From contig NC_052614.1 in assembly GCF_016545825.1 (NCBI RefSeq), forward strand, positions 44,953,212 to 45,017,211: 64,000 bases of DNA, in the 5' to 3' direction. A program made the position numbers and the translations under genes. Shown in pieces: positions 55,437 to 64,000 of the stretch. The notes beneath the pieces were generated by a model. That model saw only the letters and a program-made list of their open reading frames with translations. It was not told the DNA's origin and made no database searches. The DNA is from Eucalyptus grandis (taxonomy: Eukaryota > Streptophyta > Magnoliopsida > Myrtales > Myrtaceae). Position 1 is the first letter of the stretch; the number at the start of each line of letters is the position of its first letter.

Positions 55437-56788
55437 AAGTTTTTTGTGTTACTCGCAAGTGCAGTTTTCCAGAGCAAAGTTCTCTATGGGGCTGTAAGTC
55501 ATTCGATATTCCTGATGAATAAAAGCATTCATGTGGGACTTGAAACGAGACCCGAACTGTAAATAAAAAAGGATTTCAGGTTGCCCAGTTTCTTTCCCTC
55601 TTTAATGCTTGAAGAACATTCAGGTTGTTGCCATAAGTAGAAGATTATTGCGTTGATTTCGACATTGGGTGTGATGGCTTTTCGCAGCATTGAGGATTGA
55701 CTTTTTTACCATTTATTAGTCTAGCAGAAAAGCTTTGCTATGCTTTGCCATCATAAGGATTGTCCTCAGTATAGATGATAGCCTCATCATGGTCACCATC
55801 AAGTTCCGGCGACTTCTATGTCTGGAGAATTTCCCTTAGAAGTTTTACAGGAAAGAATCACTAGGTTTTCGCATGTCTGTATGTATGCAGGCTTTGGGAG
55901 TTCTGGAGTTCATAAATATACTTGATTAGTCACTAAGAGGCTAAAAGAGCAGGACACTCCATTGCTAGCCAGTGTACATCAGATTCTTTCAGAAGGGCTA
56001 TTTGCCAATATTCCATCGAATAATCAAACTTACCACACACTATTACGATGAACATGGCTATATGACTTGTTTCTTCTTGAAAGCTTCTTAAATTGTATTA
56101 AATCTCTTCCTTGCGATAATTAAGAGCACACGGTCACTAAAATTGTTCCTGAACTGTTTGATTTAATACCACAACCTAAATGAATTGTCTATACTAATCT
56201 CTCAAGTATAAGAAACGTGCCAGTATATCATTCTACATGACTGTTTTCAGCAGCTTTCTTGGATTCACATGCTATATCTGCAAAGGTATGCAGCATATTT
56301 TCGATGTACAGAGAGACCCTCTTTTGAAAACGTGATAGACAACCTAGATTAAACGTGGACTTGACACATGATCATCTGGCACTCCTTAATCATACAAACA
56401 TAGGTAATTCGCAAAATAATCGACTGATTGTTTATGAGGGAGTTCCTTTATAAATGGTTAGCTATCTCAATCATTTTTCCTTTCTAATAAAAATTTAAGG
56501 ATCTTTTATTTTATTTTTATGCGCAAAATCTATGTGCACTTGAATTTGACATATTTGAGCTTGGAGGTGACTAGCCTGGGGGCATTTTTAGCGAGTTTGA
56601 TTCTATAGGCCAAATGAAAAAACAGGAAAATCTCTATGAGCGTTTCTCATGACTAGGCAAATAACTTGGGTGCTAGAGGCATTTCTGGTCCAAAATTCTT
56701 TGAAACCTAAAAGGAGATGATGGACCAAGGAATTGTTCACCATAGGTGTTGAGGAGGATTGGTTTGTGATCCAAAGCAATTACAATAA
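55437..56788. other. SCPL 3' UTR and intergenic DNA
   Basis: An AATAAA-like ATGAATAAAAG at about 55512-55522 could be the SCPL polyadenylation signal. No gene was recognised beyond it. Confidence 0.45.
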
Positions 56789-57598
56789 GGGCCTCGTTTG
56801 GTTCAGCATTTCTAAGGGACTTTTCGCCCATAAAGCCTCTTGGAAAAAAAAAATTGATATTTGATTCAGCATTTAAAGGTGTTTTTAGCCAAATGCTGGC
56901 ATTTGTGGAATGCCAGTCCTCTTATTAATAAATTTCTTTTTTCCAGACATATATGACCATGTTTACTATCATAAAATGACTCTATCTAGTTACGTATGAG
57001 AGATACTTGGTTTTATTTTTTTAACAATGACCTTCATTTTTATATGCGGTGCTTACTCAAAAAAATTAGCATCCACAATCGGTCACTTCACCATCCACTG
57101 AATAAGTTCATCATTTTTTTTGTCATTTTTATTTTTTGACAATTAATAGCCCAACTTTTTATCAATATACTAGAATGATTATTGATTAACGAAGATGATT
57201 AATACTACAACAATTAAAAAAAATTATTCAAAGTTGAAAACAAACCTAAAAAAACCCTAGGCCAAAAGTTGAGTTTTGCATTTAATCTATAATCAAATTC
57301 TTGTAAAATATTTTTAAATAAATTTACTAATATATATCTTTTACTAAATATGAAAATGTAAAATGTTATATAGTCATTGTTTCTTTTTTGTAATTTTAAA
57401 AATACTAAAACTAAAAAACTTAATTTGGTCATATTAAATGGTTTTTCAAATATATGTTTACCGAACAGTCTTGCATTTCCCTAAAGCATTTTCCAGTTAT
57501 AGTTTATCAAACAATCTAGTATTTCGAAAAATCCATTTACCTTAAAGGTATTTACATTCTCCCAATGGCATTTCCCTAAAACCGAATCAAATAGGCCC
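56789..57598. mobile_element. TIR element with GGGCCT...GTTTGGTTC ends
   Basis: The left end GGGCCTCGTTTGGTTCAGCA and the right end in reverse GGGCCTATTTGATTCGGTTT are imperfect terminal inverted repeats. The subterminal AGCATTTCTAAGGGA pairs loosely with TAGGGAAATGCC. The 810-bp AT-rich inside holds no transposase. A target duplication was not fixed, so the superfamily is open (hAT or Harbinger-like ends of this type are common in plants). Confidence 0.6.
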
Positions 57599-58942
57599 AA
57601 GGTATGTGATGATGACTTTTAAAAGCTATAACATCTGGGAATGAATTTGTTGGGGACATTTCAAGTGGACCATTAGGTGGTTTGGAACCACCTCTTAGTG
57701 AGCGATTCCCAATTCTAAGGTGCGAGCCGATCATCCTTCTTATGGTACTGGCTTTCTTTACTGTCTTGTGTTAAAGGAAGTGAAAGCGTACGATATGAGC
57801 GACACCAAGTCCCTCAAGAGTCCAAACCTTCATTTCTCTTGCACGTGGTTGGCAAATCAGCCACACGGTAGCCTGATGATTAATTCATTTAAATATGTAA
57901 AACTAATTTAACCTTATATGGCATATTCATTATTATAATTATTACATTAAATACAGTTTTGTAATTTGCATAATTGACATTTAACCTTCAAAGTAATTAA
58001 TGTTCTCACGATGGTAAATATCACAACATTGGAATTTTTTTATATTTAGATTATTAGTTTTTCTTAGAATAAAGAAAGAGTAGATCTTTGATGTCTATCG
58101 AAGCAAAGATAGGCAGCCTTTGGATTCGGTTCCTTCATAAAGGAAGAGGATGAGATGATCATTAATCTCTTATCTCTTAGGGTAGACGATGATTAATATT
58201 GAATTATGGAGCAATAAATTATGGGTTTAAAAGGTATAAAATCACGATTCTTCTGCCTAAGCAGGGGACTAATGATTTCTTCTAGTGATAGAATAGCCCA
58301 TTTTACCTCAAACTTTTTACAAGGTTAAAGTAAACATCTTCGAACTACAACATAACGATTGTCAATTGCAAAAGTGTTCCACAATGTTGTCGTTGCGCAG
58401 ATGTATCAAACCGAGATATTTTTCTAGACTGCAAATTGCATAGCAATAAAATGAAGCAAGTTAAAAAATTCTGGGGGTAAAACTAAAAATTGAAACAAAA
58501 TGTATAGGAGAAAAAAAGGAATTTGTGCTAATCATCATCATCATCATTATTTCTTTTGCGCGCTCTTTTCTTGTGAGAGCTGTTTAATAATTATTAAGCC
58601 TAAATAAATATCAAGGTCACTTTTTTTTTTTACAACAATATCAAGGTCACTTGGATGACAAGAGAATTTGCGTCCATGAGTAAAATCTTAAAAGCACCAT
58701 GCATGATGTGCTCCCTCAAGTCCTCTAGTAGATGCGCAAAAACTAGCTTGGTAATAATAATAATAATTAGTATTATTTCTTTTGCTCTCACTTTTCTCGT
58801 GACGGTTGTTTAATAATTACTTAACTTAAGCAAATATCGAACAACAATAGAGTTCGCTCCAAGATCATGTTTCCACGAGGAGTGCTTCCTAAAGTCCTTT
58901 AACTAGTGGCGGGACGATTAATTTCAAGTGTGAGGTTTGGAT
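57599..58942. other. Intergenic DNA, nothing recognised
   Basis: AT-rich; contains two related stretches (TATTTCTTTTGCGCGCTC near 58549 and TATTTCTTTTGCTCTCAC near 58774) followed by GTGAGAGCTGTTTAATAATT and GTGACGGTTGTTTAATAATT, so a diverged direct duplication of about 60 bp with a 225-bp period. No gene was found. Confidence 0.45.
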
Positions 58943-59801
58943 CAGGGGTGAGCAGTTTTAAGTTTCTTACATATTCCGTTTAAAACCTAAAACCTACTCT
59001 CGGATACGGGTTCATCATTTTTTTGAACTTGGAACCTACCCGTCAAAACCTGAAACCTGAAACCTATCATATCACAAGTTTCAGGATCAGTTGCAAAGTC
59101 TAACAGGTTCTTTTTCTTTCTTTCTTTCTTTTTCATTTTTAGTTAAATAAAACGAAAATGAACCCAATAATAATAAACAAGCTTGTCATTCATCAAAGAA
59201 AATACAAAATGAACAAAACTATCAACATAAGAAAATGAAATTTTTAGCAAGGAATTCAACTAGACAGGAGTAAAGATGAACGAATATAAGTGTTCCATTT
59301 GGAATTTGGAACATACTCATTTTTTTGAAACTTGAAACCTATCTTGCATATTTTAGAACTTAGAACATATCATGTCATAAGTTTCAAGGTCTACCAATGT
59401 CCCACTTATATTATTATATGAATAATTACAATTCACTAATCATAACTTATATTTAGATACACCAAAAATATTAACATTAATAAAATAAAATTTTTAGCCA
59501 TAAAATAGAACCTCGGATTAATGCTTTCAAATTATACATTCATCATTGAATAACATGGAATATTAGAAGATCGCATGGAAATATAGATCAAGAAAAATAC
59601 TAAGATTTGTTCCAGTTATAGGTTCTAGGTTTCAAGTTCCAAATTCCTCTAATTAAAAATCTGGAACTTATCCGTTAAAACAAGTTCTTCATTTTTTAGA
59701 GTCTAAAACCTACCTTGCATACTTTAAAATCTAAAACCTAAAGATTCATACCAGTCTAGTTCTTAAGTTTCAGTTCTACCATGAAACCATGCTCATCCTA
59801 G
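58943..59801. mobile_element. Non-autonomous hAT-like element with AACCTGAAACC repeats
   Basis: The left end CAGGGGTGAGCAGTTTTAAG and the reverse of the right end CTAGGATGAGCATGGTTTC are terminal inverted repeats. The flanks GTTTGGAT and GTTTGGAC are an 8-bp target duplication with one change, as in hAT insertions. The inside is packed with degenerate AAACCTAAAACCTACC-like repeats and has an internal (CTTT)n tract at about 59112-59136. No coding capacity. It is related by its ends to the element at 6417. Confidence 0.72.
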
Positions 59802-59843
59802 TTTGGACTTCCATGTCCATAAAGTGATAAAATAAAAATTTAA

Positions 59844-61152
59844 GGGATATGTTCAGCAGAAGTCCTAAAACTTGTCAAGAAAGTGCAATTGAGTCATAAA
59901 ACTTACAAAAAGTGCAATCAAGTCCTAAAACTTGTCAAGTTGGTTCAATTCAGTCCTAAAGTTAACACCGTCAAAAAAGTTAACGGAATTGCTGACGTGG
60001 CGCTGACATAATATTTTAAATGAATTTTTATTTTATATATGGCTTTTTAAAAAAATTATTCAAAATCTTTAAAAATAAGATAAAAAATTAAAAAGGAAAA
60101 GCTAAATTTATTTTAAAAAACAAAATTATTAAAAATAAAAACAAAAAAGGCTGCCGGTGGAGTTTTGCCGCCGCCCATCGTCGGAGGGGCCGGCGACGGT
60201 CGCTAGACGGGCCGGTGACGGTCGCCGCCCCTAGGCGGGTGGCGGTCTTCGCCTGTGGCGGGCGGATGACGCCCAGATCTGGGCACGCCGCGAGCGAGGT
60301 CTCGCCGGCCCTCGCGGGGGGCCGGCGACGATCGCTCGCCCTGGGCGAGGCCTCGCCGGCCCTCGCCTGGGGTCGGCGATGCTCGCCCGATCCGGGCATC
60401 GAGCAACCGAACCTCATGGTCCTCCTCCTCCTCGGCCTCGCCATTCTCGTCGTCATCGGCGGCGGGGGCGGCGTCGTCCTCGTCGGGAGGAGCCGGTGGA
60501 GCGGCGACGGCCTCGAGCTCCTCCTCGTCCTCCTCGTTGGCCGGCTTGTCGAGCTACGGCCGCTCCTCCCCTCGGACCCGTTCGACAGTGCCTCGTCGAA
60601 CAACGCCTGCTCACCCAGATCTGGGCGAGCATTGCCGACCCCAAGCCGATGGTCGCCGGCCCCCCGCAAGGCCTGGCCAGCCCTCGCGGGGGCGGCGTGC
60701 CCAAATCTGGGCGTCCTTGCCCGACCTGACGGGGGTAGCCGCCCCTCACCTAGGGCCGACGAGACCTCGCTCGGGCGAGGGCCGGCCACCCGCCCAAGGC
60801 CGGCGACCATCGCCGTCCCCTCCGGCGGCCGCGGAAGCTCCACCAGCCTTTTTTATTTTTATTTTTAATGGTTTTGTTTTTTTAAATAAATTTAGCTTTT
60901 CCTTTTTAATTTTTTATCTTATTTTTAAAGATTTTGAATAAAAATAATTTTAAAAAGCCATATAGATAATAAAAATTCATTTAAAATATTACGTCGCCCA
61001 CGTCGCAAATTCCGTTAACTTTTTGACGGTGTTGACTTTAGACCGAATTGAACCAACTCGACAAGTTTTACGACTTTGACGCACTTTTTGTAAGTTTTAG
61101 GTGACTCACCGCAATTTCTTGATAAGTTTTAGGACTTCGCTGAACATATTCC
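59844..61152. mobile_element. Mutator-like element with very long, nearly full-length inverted repeats and GC-rich core
   Basis: The ends GGGATATGTTCAGCAGAAG and, in reverse, GGAATATGTTCAGCGAAG start inverted repeats of more than 300 bp. The 9-bp AAAATTTAA flanks both sides exactly (59835-59843 and 61153-61161), the Mutator signature. The outer arms are AT-rich and hold short repeats (AGTCCTAAAACTTGTCAAG, GTGCAATTGAGTC). The symmetry continues into a GC-rich part (for example CGCCCAGATCTGGGCACGCC near 60270 against CGCCCAGATTTGGGCACGCC, reversed, near 60690), leaving only about 200 bp of unpaired centre (60400-60615). No transposase is present. Long open frames on both strands (60088-60843 minus, 60215-60868 plus) follow from the high GC content. 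Confidence 0.8.
60405..60553 (-). other. Acidic open frame in the unpaired centre of the Mutator-like element
   Basis: One minus-strand frame, open from a stop at 60556 down to 60203, gives an acidic sequence: KPANEEDEEELEAVAAPPAP, then runs of Asp and Glu (DEDDAAPAADDDENGEAEE). It looks more like a host protein's acidic linker than the surrounding arms do, so it could be a captured exon piece. No start codon or domain supports a gene. Chance in GC-rich GAG/GAC repeats is a real alternative. Confidence 0.25.
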
Positions 61153-61161
61153 AAAATTTAA

Positions 61162-62375
61162 AAGTAAGTTGAGAGTTGGAATAAGATAGATAAAAAAAAA
61201 AAAAGGTAAAAATAAATTTTATGAAGTGAAAATAGTTTCTTCTTCTTTTCTTCTTCGATTTTAGCCTATGAAGGTCATCGTTGGACAGGAAGATCCGCTG
61301 ATTTCACTGTCGGCGCCTCTCTGACACTCCCCACCTTGGACTTCAGCTTCGGTAAGACGCTGTTTCTTCCTCCAATCATCGCCCACTCTTGTCCTTCCCG
61401 CTGTTTCTTGGTTTTTTTTTCACTGGTTTCTTTACCCGATATCGTTTCCTCATTACATATCTCTGCGCTTCATTTGCCATTCGTTTTCTCCTCTGCCTCG
61501 TTTCTTTGCGGTTCGGACGCATCATGGATGTACAATTTCTTGCTGTTCTCTTCATTCTTTTGTTTTCTGGGTGATATCAAGACGAGGGCGAGTTCTTGAT
61601 TTTCATCATTTGGGGGGGCACGAGAGTGGCCGTAACGAGCTGCGTGTTTCTTAGCGGGTTCAGGGGATTTTCGGGGTCTAGCGAAATTGGGTATGCCCTC
61701 TTTGTGTTTGATGATATGTGTCAAAGGTCGATACTTTAGTTCGGGGTGCACCTTGCATCCCCACTTTGACGGAGGCTCTCTTTTATGGAGAAGAAGAGTT
61801 TTCCCGTAATGCCCAATCCATACGTGGGTAAGAAGAAGAGAATTCATTCGAGTTTCTCATGTAGTCCTTTTTTGGCCCTTTTTCCCTAAGATGATGATGG
61901 GATATGGATCCCATTAATTTGCCAGGAGTTTAATTTCAGGATTCGGGTTTTTGGTATACCGTGCTACGGATTGAATGGAAGCTTTGAGGAATGTGTTGTG
62001 GCTCATCATAGAACTATCTTCAAAGCATAGCCGAAGCTCTTTTTAATTTGGTTGCCGATGTCTGTTTTTCGGCAGTTCTTGTGTTCTCCGCTGAAAAAGA
62101 GTCATTTTTCCATTCGTGTCTCCTGCATCTTATTCTTATGTCTAGCACCATGTCTAACTAATTTTATGCGTCATTTGTGCAGGTATCTCCAAAGAGTAAT
62201 CTGTCGATTCCGTGGACAAGATCCACAGCTGCTTCTTGAGGTCATGCTATATTGGTATGAGCAGATACTCGAGCATGTGTATTTTGTGTATGCATCTTTT
62301 TACATAGTTGACTCATTAGTCTTGTGGATCATTAGATAGGAACCAGCTTAAGGTCAGTTGAGAGGACTTCAACCA
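61162..62375 (+). promoter_or_regulatory. Promoter and 5' UTR region of MAT1 with probable leader intron
   Basis: A donor-like CTTCGGTAAGACG at about 61349 and an acceptor-like TTTGTGCAGGTATC at about 62183 suggest a 5'-leader intron. The sequence between has pyrimidine-rich stretches and frames that do not join to the coding start. The evidence is splice-site shape only. Confidence 0.4.
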
Positions 62376-63385
62376 ATGGTAGTTCCTAGCAGTAACCCCC
62401 ACAACAGGGAAATGGCCATTAGGAGGAGGATGGCCAGCACGTAAGTCTCTCACTCTCTCTCCCCACCTCCCTGACATCCATCCACCACAAAGTCCAGGCA
62501 GCACGTGCTAGTTTATAGATTTTACTCCAAAAATGCAGGCATGGTGTATTACTAGTTAATTGTAGTTGTTACTCATTGCACAAATTAAAGTATTCAGATA
62601 TCACTTACACAAAGGCTTTCTTTTTTCTATTTTTGTTGTCTTTATGTCTAAAGGCAAATTCTAACTGTCATTCTTTCTGCTACCTTCACAATTTCTTGAT
62701 CTCCTGGCAAGGATTTTTAGATACATTATGCTATGTGTGTCGTCGACTTTGATTACTTTTCAGAAATTTTCCTGACTGACGTGGAAGAGAAAACTGAAAC
62801 AAATGTCCATTTGGGAAGGAAAAAAGCCAAAGAAAAGTCTGTGCAATTGGGCAACTTAAACGTAGGGCCAAATGAATTTACTTTGCCTCATTTGCTTTCA
62901 CTTACAGATTCAATAAAAGAGAAGATGATTTTCCATCCTTGAGAGAGTACAATGACTACTTGGAAGAAGTGGAGGAAATGAGTGAGTTTGTGAATGTTTT
63001 TAATTGGATTTTCCTCATTCTGTTTCATTTCTGAGTCTGACAATGATACTTTGCAGCATTCAATCTGATTGAAGGAGTGGATGTGCCGACTATTGAAGCA
63101 AAGATTGCAAAGTACCAGGAAGAAAATGCTGAGCAGATTATGATTAATCGTGCGAAAAAGGTGGCTGTCTCTTCTATATACGATATATTGTTTTGGCCAC
63201 ATTAGTGCAATAGTAATTCAGCTCTTTTGACGCTTTCTTTGAGTTTATGCTTTTAAGTCCTAATAGTCGAGGTGTCATGACTTTGCATTTTGGTATTTAC
63301 TGCTGCTATTGTTTAATAGGCTGAAGAGTTTGCTGTGGCATTGGCTGCAAGCAAGGGGCTACCTCCTCAAACTGATCCAGATGTG
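62376..63385 (+). CDS. MAT1: MAT1, CDK-activating kinase assembly factor (5' part; continues past the window)
   Basis: MAT1 joins CDK7/CDKD and cyclin H in the CDK-activating kinase of TFIIH, in the nucleus. Exons seen: 62376-62440, 62908-62981, 63057-63160 and 63320-63385, all GT-AG with matching phases (the joined frame is open for 103 codons). The N-terminal part [20 protein letters not shown] is followed by [40 protein letters not shown] and [17 protein letters not shown], which match the MAT1 central coiled-coil region. No RING finger precedes this; animal and yeast MAT1 begin with one. More exons must follow beyond 64000, so the entry is partial at its 3' end. The start is the first Met after the likely leader intron. 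Confidence 0.9.
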
Positions 63386-64000
63386 GTAAGAAAAACGAAA
63401 ATCTATTGATCACTTGATTATTGTTGGATTTCACTATTATTGCGGGCCTTTCTGAAGTTAGTCAATGTCATCTTTTACTTACTCCATGTGTATCCTGTAT
63501 CTTTACATGCATTATATTAGAAAATTGTTGTCTTTTTTATATTTTTGTGAATGATTATCTGGAGTAACTATCAACTCAAAGTTCTTTCACTTGCTGTGGT
63601 GCAAAAACTTACATACACAGTCTATAAGGAAAAGTGACCTCGGTGCTTCGAAGTCTCCCTTGATGACATTTTTCATTTGTCATATTGTCCTTGAGGCCAG
63701 GGTTTAAGAAATGACAATGCCCAAGTTGTTAGGAATGATCAGATGAGTTGATTATTCCTTAACCGTTAAAGGGAAAATATGATGCCATGCTTTGTGAGTA
63801 TCACGAATCAGGAGTCTTCCAATTTATTTCTTAGTATTGTCATAGAATACTGCATGATGTGTGATCCTGGGATGATAATCTGCAAGATCACAAGTTAGAG
63901 GCATAGAAAGGCTACAAAGTTGGAGAAGCCTTATCTCTAGTGTGTCTCCTTTTAGTGCGGCCCAAGCATATAGATCTGACTTTTGCATGATATCATCATG
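63386..64000 (+). other. MAT1 intron, open at the window end
   Basis: The sequence after the donor GTAAGA at 63386 has no recognisable MAT1 exon up to the end, so it is read as intron 4. Confidence 0.6.

Noticed and set aside
60088..60868. Long open frames of 251 (minus) and 217 codons (plus) in the GC-rich core
   Set aside because: Both strands are open because very GC-rich DNA has few stops; the products are Arg/Pro/Ala low-complexity and mirror the inverted repeat.

Overview
This is nuclear DNA from a flowering plant, most likely a woody eudicot. The genes have canonical GT-AG introns and are plant types: a WRINKLED-like AP2 factor, a heptahelical (HHP) receptor-like protein, a plastid ribosomal protein, a serine carboxypeptidase-like protein and MAT1. 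The intergenic DNA is AT-rich and full of Ty1/copia retrotransposons, SINEs, a LINE and TIR transposons. The species cannot be named from sequence alone.

Left part, 1-38.9 kb: mostly a transposon graveyard with one clear gene. Three decayed copia copies lie at about 1.07-3.2 kb (minus), 3.2-5.4 kb (plus) and 15.0-18.0 kb (plus). One complete but dead copia element with both LTRs occupies 20396-26114 (minus). Two tRNA-derived SINEs with long target-site duplications sit at 7.29-7.44 and 15.59-15.79 kb. A 5'-truncated LINE (30.36-31.8 kb) interrupts a tandem repeat. hAT-like, Mutator-like and MITE-type elements are scattered between. The one clear gene (8628-11774, minus) encodes a two-AP2-domain factor of the WRI1/WRI3/WRI4 group in eight exons, one only 9 nt long. 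The exons add up to an uninterrupted 377-codon frame.

Right part, 38.9-64 kb: gene-dense. In order: an HHP/PAQR membrane protein (39102-43823, plus, 4 exons, 381 aa); a short two-exon gene for a predicted plastid membrane protein (44596-45027, minus, 115 aa); plastid ribosomal protein bL35c (46090-48184, plus, 3 exons) with a one-base frameshift in its transit-peptide region; a serine carboxypeptidase-like protein (49317-55436, plus, 10 exons, 473 aa); then a block of TIR transposons (56.8-61.2 kb); and the 5' half of MAT1, the CDK-activating-kinase assembly factor (from 62376, plus), which runs off the end. These are independent genes, not an operon or cluster.

The least ordinary structures are a Mutator-like foldback element at 59844-61152 whose inverted symmetry runs deep into a GC-rich core with an acidic open frame, two similarly built elements elsewhere, the bL35c frameshift, and an inverted LTR fragment inside the large copia element. 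I found no convincing new multi-gene system. Exon boundaries were worked out by hand from splice signals and frame continuity; UTRs are not defined.
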